This document shows positions 54,557 through 63,919 of a stretch of DNA of 64,000 nt, one piece after another; the stretch's first letter is position 1, and every line of letters begins with the position of its first letter. The DNA is from Rebecca billardiae RCC1528 (taxonomy: Eukaryota > Haptophyta). The stretch spans positions 744,001 through 808,000 of the forward strand of contig OZ251227.1 of the NCBI GenBank assembly GCA_965240325.2. Direction: 5' to 3'. The translations under genes and the position numbers were made by a program. The notes below the pieces were generated by a model. The model was not told where the DNA came from. It did not search any database and was given only the letters and a program-made list of their open reading frames with translations.

Positions 54557-55018
54557 ATGGACGAGGCACCGCCGCCGCCGCCAGCGCTCGCCGTGCCGAT
54601 CAAGCAGCCCAAAGCACGCACGGCGGCGCAGATCAAAACCACCGAGGTGATGCGCTTGGCCAAGCTGCGAAACACGTACACCGAGTACGCCCAGCGGTAC
54701 GCCAATCTCGCGGCTCAAGAGCAAGCCAAAATCGACGAGTTGAACGCTACTGTGCCAGTGCCAGAGCCCCCGCCAATCAAGCGCATGACCCCACCGCCGC
54801 CGCCGAAGGAGCCCGACGAGGACACGCTGGTGCTCGAAGACGACCAGCCAATCGAGTCTACGCGAGCGCCACCGCCGCCGCCGCGGGCGCCGTCGCGGGC
54901 AGCGCCGAGGGCACCGCCGAGTGCGCCGCCGAGGGCACCGCCGAGGGCACCGCCGAGTGCGCCGCCGAGGGCACCGCCGAGTGCGGCACCGCCGCAAAGA
55001 AAACTGAGGTACATCTAG
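54557..55018 (+). CDS. PLV Pro-rich protein, hypothetical
   Basis: 153 residues from ATG 54557 (ATAAAAATGG). Residues 1-12 are Pro-rich; about 25-65 form a helical segment (TTEVMRLAKLRNTYTEYAQR, EQAKIDELNA). About 70-90 have PPIKRMTPPPPPKEPDED, and from 115 an RAPPSAPP repeat encoded by tandem 15-30-base units. The repeat is probably length-variable. It ends 16 bases before the ATPase start, so they may be co-transcribed. No homologue is recognised. Confidence 0.7.
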   Translation: MDEAPPPPPALAVPIKQPKARTAAQIKTTEVMRLAKLRNTYTEYAQRYANLAAQEQAKIDELNATVPVPEPPPIKRMTPPPPPKEPDEDTLVLEDDQPIESTRAPPPPPRAPSRAAPRAPPSAPPRAPPRAPPSAPPRAPPSAAPPQRKLRYI

Positions 55019-55034
55019 AAAGCTCTATCTAAAA

Positions 55035-55739
55035 ATGCAGATTGCCGAAGAGGCAAATCAAGTCGATCTGAGACTACCGCGCATCACAGCGGACAAGCCG
55101 TTAAAGGTGGGCCTACCAGAGCCGCTGCCCAACCTGACCTTCCACTGGGGCGTGTTTGGCCCGCCACGCAGTGGCAAGTCGAGCCAGGTGGCGGGCTTGA
55201 TCACTGGCCCCTACCGAGGTGTTTTTGGAAATGTTATCTGGTGCGCACCGCAGACATCGATGGACTCGTTCGCAAAGTCGCCGCTGCGCGACCTGGAATT
55301 TGTGTTTACCGAATTTCATGGTGCGGTCCTGAACGAAATCATCGACATTGCCGAGGAGAATGCCGCCGGCGGCCGTCCAACGCTGCTGGTGATTGACGAT
55401 TTCGCGGCCAGCCTGCGCGACGCAAACCTGCAAAAGGCCTACGCCAAAATGGTGCAGAATCGGCGGCACATCCGACTTTCGATCATCGTGATCGCACAAG
55501 GCTATATGAGCGTGCCTCTGAATGTGCGCAAGCTGTTTTCAAACATTACCATGTTTCGCCCGAACAATTCCCGCGAGCTTACCGCGCTGCACTCCGAGCT
55601 CATCCCCATGTCAAAGGTGGACTTTATGGGAGTCTATCACTACATATTCGGAAATGAGCGTCCGCACACGTTCATGTTCATGGACGTTGATGGTGGCATT
55701 TTATATCGAGAGTGGAATCGGTTGCGTATTAAAAATTAA
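55035..55739 (+). CDS. PLV genome-packaging ATPase (FtsK/HerA, A32-like)
   Basis: 234 residues from ATG 55035. Walker A is GPPRSGKSS (about 42-50), Walker B LLVIDDFAAS (about 115-124), then QNRRHIRLSIIVIAQGYMSVP, the sensor/arginine region with the expected Gln. Length fits the short PLV packaging ATPases. It moves viral DNA into the preformed capsid. The N-terminus (VDLRLPRITADKPLKVGLP) is typical of the strand before the nucleotide fold. The frame is intact, with AT-rich leader TCTATCTAAAAATG. Confidence 0.93.
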   Translation: MQIAEEANQVDLRLPRITADKPLKVGLPEPLPNLTFHWGVFGPPRSGKSSQVAGLITGPYRGVFGNVIWCAPQTSMDSFAKSPLRDLEFVFTEFHGAVLNEIIDIAEENAAGGRPTLLVIDDFAASLRDANLQKAYAKMVQNRRHIRLSIIVIAQGYMSVPLNVRKLFSNITMFRPNNSRELTALHSELIPMSKVDFMGVYHYIFGNERPHTFMFMDVDGGILYREWNRLRIKN

Positions 55740-55756
55740 TCCGTGCTAGCAGTAAC

Positions 55757-56551
55757 ATGGCGACTGCAGTCCATCACCACACCTTCCGCGACACGGTGCC
55801 AGCGCGAGTGACTCACTTCACGCTGAACGGCACGCCGTATGCCGGCGCCATGCACCACCGTGGCAAGAAAGACGGGTGGTGGTCCGGCTTGCATCCAGGT
55901 CCAAGCTCGCGCAAGCTCGTACACCACAAGAAGCCCATGATATTGCCTGCGCTGGTCACGATCGCCAGGCGAGGCCCACCTACCAAGACCAAGACCAGCT
56001 TTGGGCGCGTCGCCCCCGGCGTGTACGACCTCGGACAGTTCACGACGGACGAGGGTCACTACGATGCGAAGCACCTGAAATTCCCGCAACGCGATGCGAG
56101 CGGTCAGCCGATCTCGCGGCTGGTGGTGCGCTCGCAGCCGGCACCTACTATGACGAGCTCTGACTCCGCCAATCGTCCTGCTGGGAGACCCGCGGCGGCG
56201 CCCGCAACGCCCGCGAAGATCCTCGTGCCCGCGACGCCTTCCCCCGCCGGACCAAGCCGCTCGAGTTCTGTCAGAGTCCCGCCAGTACCGGACTCGTCTG
56301 GGGGTGCATCCGTTGATAATGAATTGCCTGTAGTTAGAAGCTCCACTCGAACTGCCAACAAGAATATTGCCGAAGACAGAATCAATTCATACCTCGATAA
56401 CTTCTTGGCGAGATCTAATCAGCTGGGCTGGACTCCCGAATTTCTAGAGCAGATAATTGCGGCAAATCTAAAGATTAGAGTAAATCTCGTCCGACAAATC
56501 CTGCGAGAGAGGGATGCTGCCGAGGCGCTGGCATCGCTTCGTGGATCTTAA
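55757..56551 (+). CDS. PLV hypothetical protein, possible virion component
   Basis: 264 residues from ATG 55757, 17 bases after the ATPase. About 1-125 is a globular, His/Lys/Gly-rich part (FRDTVPARVTHFTLNGTPYA, WWSGLHPGPSSRKLVHHKKP). About 130-195 is low-complexity Pro/Ser/Ala. About 200-264 is helical (INSYLDNFLARSNQLGW, LRERDAAEALASLRGS). The last 250 bases are clearly lower in GC than the rest of the gene, a sign of mixed origin or of less biased codon use. No family recognised. Confidence 0.75.
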   Translation: MATAVHHHTFRDTVPARVTHFTLNGTPYAGAMHHRGKKDGWWSGLHPGPSSRKLVHHKKPMILPALVTIARRGPPTKTKTSFGRVAPGVYDLGQFTTDEGHYDAKHLKFPQRDASGQPISRLVVRSQPAPTMTSSDSANRPAGRPAAAPATPAKILVPATPSPAGPSRSSSVRVPPVPDSSGGASVDNELPVVRSSTRTANKNIAEDRINSYLDNFLARSNQLGWTPEFLEQIIAANLKIRVNLVRQILRERDAAEALASLRGS

Positions 56552-56570
56552 TGAAATCTTAGTCGCTGTT

Positions 56571-56684
56571 ATGTGGTGTGCTCTGCTGTTTGCGCTTGTA
56601 GTTGGAACTAGCATTGGCCAGTTCATTTGGATTGCGTTCTTGATGCCTGCTCCTAAGGCGATACCGCGGGAGAAGCCTTCTTAG
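56571..56684 (+). CDS. PLV 37-residue single-membrane-segment peptide
   Basis: ATG 56571 to TAG 56682-56684. Residues 2-25 are almost entirely hydrophobic (ALLFALVVGTSIGQFIWIAF), followed by a short polar tail PKAIPREKPS. It lies 19 bases after the previous gene on the same strand. Small membrane peptides are common in PLVs and virophages. Its stop overlaps the stop of the convergent broken gene. Confidence 0.5.
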   Translation: MWCALLFALVVGTSIGQFIWIAFLMPAPKAIPREKPS

Positions 56685-56972
56685 CGGAAGTGGTATACAA
56701 GCACCTTGCCCTTGATGGCCATGCCGCGCACCGCATCGGCTACCTCGAACACAGGCGTATCGTACAGTTTGATGTAGGCCTCAGCATCGAGCAGCTCGAT
56801 GTCGATGAGATCAAAGGTGCGAGTGCGCTGGAGGCGCTTGCTCAGGTAGCCGTCGCGAAGCGTGATGGTCGCTCAGGTACTTACCCGATGGCTTGCGCAC
56901 CTCCGTGCGCCGGCCCTCGTCGAGCCACGTCGAGTCACGGTCGAGCGGGAGCGAGACCGTTGGGGTAACCAT
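56681..56972 (-). pseudogene. Small PLV gene broken by a one-base frameshift
   Basis: From ATG 56972 the minus strand reads MVTPTVSLPLDRDSTWLDEG and on to KPSGKYLSD near 56873; the same reading continues in another frame as ITLRDGYLSKRLQRTRTFDL and EAYIKLYDTPVFEV, ending VLVYHFR at the TAA at 56681-56683. Both parts are well-behaved protein sequence, and one added base near 56868-56875 would join them into about 97 residues. Product unknown. Confidence 0.6.
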
Positions 56973-56983
56973 CGTGCGGTGCG

Positions 56984-57180
56984 TGGCTTCGTGGGGCTCC
57001 GTGAGCGCGCTTTTCACCTAGGCCGCTTGTCTTTAACTACGAACCGCCACGGGCTTCGTGGGGGGCTTCGTGGGGCTCTGTGAGGGCGCTTTTTCACCTA
57101 GACCGCTTGTCTTTAACTACGAACCGCCACGGGCTTCGTGGGGGCTTCGTGGGGCTCTGTGAGGGCGCTTTTCATGAGGG
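56984..57180. repeat. PLV right subterminal tandem repeat, period about 78 bp
   Basis: Two and a half units, each with CTTCGTGGGGCTC(C/T)GTGAG, a GCGCTTTTCACCTAG(A/G)CCGC part, and CTTTAACTACGAACCGCCAC. It lies between the last viral gene and the right terminal repeat. Confidence 0.9.
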
Positions 57181-57230
57181 TCGCTATCCTTTAACTGCAC
57201 ATGAGTCCGGATGCTCAAAAATGAGTTCAG

Positions 57231-57375
57231 TACGGTGGGGCTTCGTGGGGCTTCGTGGGGCTTCGTGGGGCTTCGTGGGGCGGCTCGGGGCTCGTGGTGG
57301 GATGGTGGCTCGTGGGTCGTCGTGGGTCGTCGTGGGTCGTGGTGGGGTGGGGTGGCGGCGGCGTGGCGGTGGCGG
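57231..57375. repeat. PLV right-end 10-mer array and GGTGG-rich tract
   Basis: At least four copies of CTTCGTGGGG (57241-57280), then CGTGGGTCGT repeats (about 57310-57340), then GGTGGCGG-type sequence up to the terminal repeat. Confidence 0.9.
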
Positions 57376-57435
57376 AGGCTCGGAGGAGGGCTGGGGAGGC
57401 GGGGTGGGGTGGCGGCACCGTATACCCCCACACAC
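57376..57435 (-). repeat. PLV right terminal inverted repeat
   Basis: Reverse complement of 38365-38424 with one visible mismatch; the outermost bases are CCGTATACCCCCACACAC. Confidence 0.95.
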
Positions 57436-58037
57436 TGCGCTGCGCTCAGGAGGCCGTGCGCGGGCGCAGTCTCCGGCAGGGCGATCAGCGCCAGCGGCAG
57501 CACGGCCGCCACGACGGCGCCGAGGAGGACGAAGACGGCGCGCCAGCCAAGCGTGCTGCCCACCGCCGAGCCGATCAGCGGCGCGAGGACGACCAGTACG
57601 GAGCGCGCCACACCTATCGTCGCGTTCACGCGCGAGCGTTCGGCGACGCTGTCGAGCATGTCGCGAGCTATCGTGCGCGCAAACACCTGCGCTCCCTGGC
57701 CGGTGCATTGCAGCGCGCGCCCGACGACGAGCCACGTGACCGTGGGCGCGCACGCGCATATGACCGAGCCGGAGACGAAGATGCCAAGCGCGGCAATCAG
57801 CGGCCCTCGCCGGCCGAGCGCATCGCTGATCGCGCCGGTGCCAAGCGTCGCGAGCGCGGCCACAATCCATCCGATCTGGAGTGTGCGCGAGACCTCCGCG
57901 AACGAGCAGTCCAAGTCGCGCATGATCGCCAGCACATTCGGCAAGTACATGTCGGTCATCACGGGCCCGAGCGCATCGGTGACCGTGATGATCCCCCACA
58001 CCGCCCACGCGAGCGGCGTGCGCGCTGGGGGCTCCAT
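57436..58037 (-). pseudogene. MFS transporter copy 2, N-terminal half (split by the virus)
   Basis: From ATG 58037 (MEPPARTPLAWAVWG) it runs through helices 1-6 to the viral right end, matching 19293-19894 of copy 1 almost exactly. Upstream of this ATG copy 2 has 8 extra bases relative to copy 1, so the longer N-terminus of copy 1 is out of frame here; either copy 2 was already altered, or this ATG is the true start in both. Foldback element D lies 169 bases upstream, in the presumed promoter. Confidence 0.9.
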
Positions 58038-58206
58038 CCCGGCATCGCCGGCCCTCGGATGCACGGGAAGGCTGTGTATTGTACGGCGTGCAAGTTCGCG
58101 AGTCGCGGGAGAAGCGAGATTGAGACAACTGTCTTCCGCAGCCGCGCGAGCACACTACACTAGCAAGGCCTTGACACTAGAGTCGCACACGACAACATCG
58201 CTGATG

Positions 58207-59315
58207 CAAGGGAGTCAAGGGTGCCCGCGCCCCAGTGGCGCGCTCGGCGGATGTTGGGATACACCTTTTTGCCCGCGGCCCTGCGGCGGCGGCGGCGATG
58301 GCGTGCTCCGCTGGCGGGGCGAGCGCACGGGGCACGGCGCTGCGGGCGCGGATGTGCCCGCGAAGCCGGCGCGTGCGGACGGGCTGTTGCGGGAGAGCAT
58401 CTGGCGCCCTCCTGCGCCGCGCGACTTGCGCCACGCCTCTTTCGCCTCGGCTCAGAGCAGCGCGCACGCACGCGCCGCCTCAAGGCCAGCCTTGCCGCGC
58501 CGCAGCCGACCGCGCGCGCGCCGTGCGCGGCGTGGTCGGGAAGGAACGGGCGCTGCTGCCGGGCGAGATGGCGACGTCATAGGCGCACGCCATGCCGCCC
58601 CGCCACGCCTTGACGAGAGTGTCGTCGGTCCGTTTGCACGCCTTTTCGACTTGTCACAAATGGTGTGCACTGCCTCGCGGTCGTGACCGTTGTCGGGACG
58701 ATCATTGAGACACAGAACAGTGCCAGACGGGCACGCGGGCTACTCTTACATGAATGTTCATCACCGCGTGGTCATGTAGAAGTGCTGGGTGCGACGCTTT
58801 CCTCGCGCTGATGCTCTTTCATCATCTTCTTCGAGCTCAGGTCTGGCTTCAGGCACGGCAAGAAATCAGCACTCGTCAACAGCTGTGCGGATCCGTTCTC
58901 GTGCTCTTTCGCGGCGCCGCGGGGCGGCATGGCGTGCGCCCATGACGTCGCCATCTCGCCCGGCAGCAGCGCCCGTTCCTTCCCGACCACGCCGCGCACG
59001 GCGCGCGCGCGGTCGGCTGCGGCGCGGCAAGGCTGGCCTTGAGGCGGCGCGTGCGTGCGCGCTGCTCTGAGCCGAGGCGAAAGAGGCGTGGCGCAAGTCG
59101 CGCGTCGCAGGAGGGCGCCCGATACTCTCCCGCAACAGCCCGTCCGCACGCGCCGGCTTCGCGGGCACATCCGCGCCCGCAGCGCCGTGCCCCGTGCGCT
59201 CGCCCCGCCAGCGGAGCACGCCATCGCCGCCGCCGCCGCAGGGCCGCGGGCAAAAAGGTGTATCCCAACATCCGCCGAGCGCGCCACTGGGGCGCGGGCA
59301 CCCTTGACTCCCTTG
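58207..59315. mobile_element. CAAGGG-end foldback element D (1,109 bp)
   Basis: Arms 58207-58601 and 58920-59315 are inverted near-identical copies around a 318-bp loop. The ends are CAAGGGAGTCAAGGGTG. A perfect 7-bp target duplication GCTGATG flanks it (58200-58206 and 59316-59322). No protein is recognised. Confidence 0.93.
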
Positions 59316-59387
59316 GCTGATGGAAAGCAATAAGATCCCAGATCCCCCTTGGCCCGGGCCCCCGCCACCTTGTTTGCTGCCGTGCTT

Positions 59388-59411
59388 CATATGGGGGTAC
59401 TACCCCATATG
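59388..59411. promoter_or_regulatory. Hairpin just upstream of the methyltransferase gene
   Basis: CATATGGGG (59388-59396) is inverted at 59403-59411 around GTACTA. It lies 26 bases before the ATG, so it may fall in the leader or promoter. Confidence 0.5.
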
Positions 59412-59437
59412 GTACTGGAGCTTTCGAGCGTCCTTTG

Positions 59438-60106
59438 ATGCGGCGGCGTTTGTTGGTGAACGGGCACGCTGAGCAAACCCGCGCGATGCGAGCCAAAAAG
59501 CCGACCACACTCGGTGCGACCGCGACGACGGGAGTGGCAGTCGCGTTCACGTGCGCCCTGGCAGCCGCGGTGCTCGATCTGCAAGACCGTTCGAAGTTCT
59601 TTCGCGAACTTGACGCCCACCTGCACTCGGCATCGTCGATCCTGGACTTTGGCGGTGGTCGATGTGAATTAAGCGCGCACATCAATGGGCGCACCAACGT
59701 CACAACTGTCGACATTTACCGCGGCTGCGAGGACGCAGACACCTACGACGGGCGCACGCTTCCCTACGACGACGGATCATTTGATGTGGTCGTGGCGTCC
59801 TTCGTTCTTCACCACATCCCACACCACCGCGACATCGTCCAAGAGCTTCATCGTGTGTCGCGCGGCAGTGTGGTAATCCTCGAGGACAACCCACGGACCC
59901 ACGTGCACTGGGCGCTGACGCGGCTCCACTTTCTATTCTTCGGGCAGCCCATGTCCACCGCCGAGCACGTGAGACCGCCCACCTACTGGCTTCGCCTCTT
60001 AGGCGGGGGCTCCGGCCAAATCGATGGTGCCGTAGTACGGGAGCTGCCAACGGTCAGCTGGCTCAACCCGACGCCGCACGTGCTCATTGCGGTCGACTCG
60101 ACGTGA
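59438..60106 (+). CDS. Class I SAM-dependent methyltransferase (Methyltransf_11-like)
   Basis: 222 residues from ATG 59438. A hydrophobic segment at about 28-46 (TTGVAVAFTCALAAAVLDL) suggests a membrane anchor or targeting signal. The SAM fold follows: motif I SILDFGGGRCELSAH (about 70-85), TTVDIYRG with the ribose-binding Asp, LPYDDGSFDVVVASFVLHHI (motifs II/III, about 108-128), then VILEDNPRTHVHW. The closest overall type is small-molecule or lipid methyltransferases; the substrate is unknown. A single frame. Confidence 0.85.
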   Translation: MRRRLLVNGHAEQTRAMRAKKPTTLGATATTGVAVAFTCALAAAVLDLQDRSKFFRELDAHLHSASSILDFGGGRCELSAHINGRTNVTTVDIYRGCEDADTYDGRTLPYDDGSFDVVVASFVLHHIPHHRDIVQELHRVSRGSVVILEDNPRTHVHWALTRLHFLFFGQPMSTAEHVRPPTYWLRLLGGGSGQIDGAVVRELPTVSWLNPTPHVLIAVDST

Positions 60107-60434
60107 GCTCATTAGGAGACCCGGTGTGCAGGCACCCTGCTCCTGGCAACCAGTGCCACAGCGGGTCAGAGCCGTCAGCCCGACTGGCGTGGCGCCATCC
60201 GGTCGTGCTCATGCCTGCCCGCACACGCGGGCCGCACAGGGCTGCGCGTTGGGGCCAGGCCGGCGGGCCAGCTCCGGTCACTGTCCGGGACGACTGTCAG
60301 CATGATGTGGGTTTCTTCATCTCCTGGGGGGTACGGGGATGGGGGGGGGGTCCCAGCCAATCGAAGCAGGACCAAATACGACTGCTTAGCAATATAGGGG
60401 CCGGGCTCCGGCTTCTGGTCCACCCCCCGCCCGG
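60107..60434. other. Intergenic before the third 3.5-kb element
   Basis: No gene seen. It ends in a G-rich tract (about 60330-60350) and a C-rich tract directly before the element end. Confidence 0.5.
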
Positions 60435-63400
60435 CATTGCGTTAATTTCTTGTGGGGCGAAACGAGTGTTCGCGAAAAAGGGAGGCTCTCGAAAATCACG
60501 AAAGCAGTGCTCCCATTGGCCGAAACGAGTGAACCATGTCACCCACATTTTGAGTAAAGTCCCATGAAAGACAATGAAAACTGAGCAGGTTGGAATCAGA
60601 GTCTCGCGAAAGCACTAATCATGTCAGCGAAGCAGAGGCCAAAGGCACACACGTCCAAAGCCGTAGATCCTGCAGGGAGGAGGCCGGGGGGCGACGACGA
60701 GTCCGGCGTATCAGAGGAACACTTTTGCGCGATTTCGTCAGACGAGAGCGCTCACGCTTCCTTGATGGCGTTGAGTGCCAGCGGGATGTTGCAGGTCGTC
60801 GTTCATGAGCGTGGCGAAGGGAGCGTCCAACCCATGCTTATCTGCGCCCGGCTGCGTGGCCCTCTCCGTCTCGGTCACCGCTGCGCTGCACCACACCCTC
60901 TCCGCTGCCCGCTGCTGCAGGCCGACTGCGGCAGGCGGACTTGAGGACGCCGACGCCACAGGCCGACGAGGCGGCTACCGTCAGCCACGACCACTTTGTG
61001 GAGGCACGTGCTGTGCCATCCGTGCCGCGTGCAGCGGCGGCTGGAGCGCGGCAATCGCAGCCCGCCACGGCCTCGCTGGTGGCAGCGCATGCGCTGCATG
61101 CGGCATCAGAACGGCGCAGGCCCGGCGCGCCGGCGCTGTCGGTTGCGCTCGCGCTCGCCACTCAAGCAGCGGCGCCGTGATCGGTGATGGAACGGTGTGC
61201 CTGCTGGCCATCTGCGCGCAAGGCGCGGGGTCCTCGTGCAGAGCATGTCGACAGGCCGACAGTCAAGTAGGCGGAGGGTGCTTACCCGGCTCGGCGGTGA
61301 GCCTCGCCCGCGACTGCGCACATGAGGAGCGCGCGTGCATATCCACGGCGCATTGGGCGGCAGCTGGAGTGGCGCAGCCACATTCTGCCGCAGCGCCGCC
61401 CCGCGCTTCCACGCTGGCAGACGCGGCTTCGAACCGCCTCCGTCGCCGCCTCCACCGCAGCATGATTGGGATCCGCCGGAGAAGAACGACCGTGTCGCGC
61501 GCGGCCAGACCGCCATCATCGGCGCGCGGACGCGGACGGCGGCGGGGCCGCGGGTGTGACTCGCGGATGTATGCCGCCATCATGGTCTGTGACACTGCCT
61601 TCGGATGCCACGGGACCGAGTGCCGTCAATGACTGCGCGGGCCAAGGCCGCGGCCGGGCGACGCCTGCGCCGGCCACGCCGCCGCCGTCAGTCAGCTGTC
61701 CGACGACACCTGATCTGCGGTCGACGCCGGTCCCGCGGGCGCGGTGGCCTCGCCCTCGGACTTTTGACGAGCGCAACGGCTCGTTTTCTACATCATCACA
61801 TATACGCTACTTGCAGCATCAGCGCGGCCGCGGCGTCCCCGTGGCCGTCTACTGCGTCATGCCGTCCGAGGCTGCTGAGTCTGATGACGATGACCTCTTT
61901 AGTCAGACCGTGCTGCCCGCGCGGGCCGCGCCGTTGATATGGTCCGGGATGTCGTCAATTGTCGATCGACACTGATGAGTGCGTCCGGCCGCCGTAACTT
62001 TAGTCTCCGACGACTCTGACTCCGCCGAGTAATTCTAACAACAATGTAGTTATGGCGGCTGTCCGAGTCCCCGGCCGCGTCGACGTAGTGACGAACTCCG
62101 ACGCTGCATGATTGATCTACTATGCTGATGCCAATCGTCGTGAGTGAGCCTGGTGTGAGTCGTGGTGAGCGCCGCCAGCAGGCGTCGACTGACGAGCCGC
62201 CAGCAGGCGTTGACTGACGAGCTGCGTACTACAGTATGACGAGACGACAGTAATCGTCAGTATAGCTGCTGACACTAGACACTGTGATGTGATTATGATC
62301 ACGTCGCCGCCGCCGCGCCGCTCGCCGGGAAGCAAGCACGTGCTCGATCACTCGATCAGCGTGGCGGAGAACCGCCTTACACTGCAGCAGAGTCACCGTA
62401 TTTAGTCTGCTGCTGTCTGAATCTGATGCCATGCGAGGCACGCCGTGACGCCGCGGGCCGCCGCCGGTCGGCACGCGCGCCGGGTGAGGCACGCCGTGAC
62501 GCCGCGGGCCGCCGCCGGTCACGGCACACGCGCCGAGTCACTCCGCGCCGGGTGCCCTGCCCCAGTACTACGTACGATATTATTCACTTTTAAACCGTAG
62601 GGCCGCAGGCGCTGATGAGCCTGTCAGGAATATACACGACTATACGACTACGGCATGCATGGTGATTGAAACGGAAGATCGAAGTGACTCCGATGAGACG
62701 TATGAGTGAGGATCGAATCGGATGAGCCCGCTATTCTGGGTGCCTCAGGCTGGCAGCCGTGGCCGTCGCGCGGAGCCCGACGCCAGCGCACTACGTCGTG
62801 GGCGCACGGATCTAAAAACCACTAGCTCGACGCTGCACGGGAAAAGTGGCGGTGCCCGGCGGCGCACAGACGCAGACTGCTATCATGATTATCAGAGCAC
62901 GTTCTCACCGCCGGGCAGCACTGCACGAGAATAGTGCCGCGGCGGGGGTGCCTGTCGGCGCGGCGCACAGACACTATGATCATCGGATGATCATCGGAGC
63001 ACGTTCTCACCGGGCAGCACCGTGGGATGGCCGTTATCGCCCTAGTCTTGGGCACCCCGGACCTGTACAGCAGCAGCCACCGCAGCTTCTTCCGCGCCTC
63101 GCCTCGTCGTCGGTGTTGAATGTGACTCGCGGCCGGCGCGCTTGGCAATGATGGCGTCACCAGCCGCCTCCGCGCAGAAGTGGCTTCGGTCAAAGTACAC
63201 CAGCCTTGGCAAGGCAATGGGCTCTGACGGTGCTCCCGACCTGACTGCACCACCCATGCTGTCGAGCAGTGACTGCGGCTGCAGGGAGCACTGCAAGAAG
63301 AGGTAGGACTCGATGCCCGCCATGCCCGACCCATCCATTTCCCGCTCGCGCGGGTTCTCGAGCGACGAGATGATCAGGGGCAGGGCGTGGCGGTGTTGAT

Positions 63401-63919
63401 GGCCGCGCGAGAACTGGTTGATCACGAACCTGCATGAGCTGACCACCGCATCTGTGGCTGCGGACACTCTGTTCGCTTCACGTGCTCCGCGCTGCGGAGC
63501 GCGGACTCCAACTGACCGGCCCGCCGCGCACGAGCAATTTACCGCGCAGCACCCGCTGGTCTTGGGCAACGGTCAACGCCCAGCCGCGTCCATCACCTTA
63601 CTGCTTGGCGCCATTCTGCCACGCCGTGTTCGGACCGCAGCCCGAGCTGTAGTAGCGAGCAGGTGTTCGACCGGGAAAGGCCAGGGCGCCAGCTTCACCT
63701 CCCCTCGGTGGCTCGGTCGGAACTGGCGGAGCTGGAGCTGGTCCTCGAAGCGCGACGATGGGAAGATTGAAGAGTCCCTGCGGACCTCCCTATTACGGGA
63801 ATCTTGCGCTCTCGAGCGCTATTGAAGGGTGTTAAAGCCTCAGCCAATCAGGGGCGGCCATGTTTTTTCCTCGACGTCTGCCAAACACTCGTTTCGGCCC
63901 ACCTCAGATTAACGCAATG
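60435..63919 (+). mobile_element. 3.5-kb TIR element, copy 3
   Basis: The same 3,485-bp length and orientation as copy 2, with CATTGCGTTAAT ends. Single-base differences from copy 2 are rare (for example CCACTTTGTGG at 60990-61000 against CCACTATGTGG). The 81 bases after its right end (63920-64000) equal those after copy 2, while the left flanks differ. Confidence 0.82.

Larger units (their letters stand above)
38365..57435. mobile_element. Integrated polinton-like virus (PLV), 19.07 kb
   Basis: Both ends carry the same inverted sequence, and the element contains the hallmark PLV set: major capsid protein, penton-like minor capsid, packaging ATPase and protein-primed polymerase, plus lipase, LamG protein, GIY-YIG-like and DUF5754-like genes. 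Size and content match PLVs of algae and protists. It interrupts MFS copy 2 at the position matching 19292/19293 of the intact paralogue. I found no DDE (rve) or tyrosine integrase. The polymerase is broken by a transposon and a frameshift, and a small gene at the right end is frameshifted, so this copy is probably not able to replicate alone. The capsid and ATPase frames are intact. Confidence 0.95.

Noticed and set aside
54510-55034. A virus-wide TCTA promoter motif
   Set aside because: TCTA precedes only the Pro-rich and ATPase genes clearly; other starts lack it, so I kept it as a local note.
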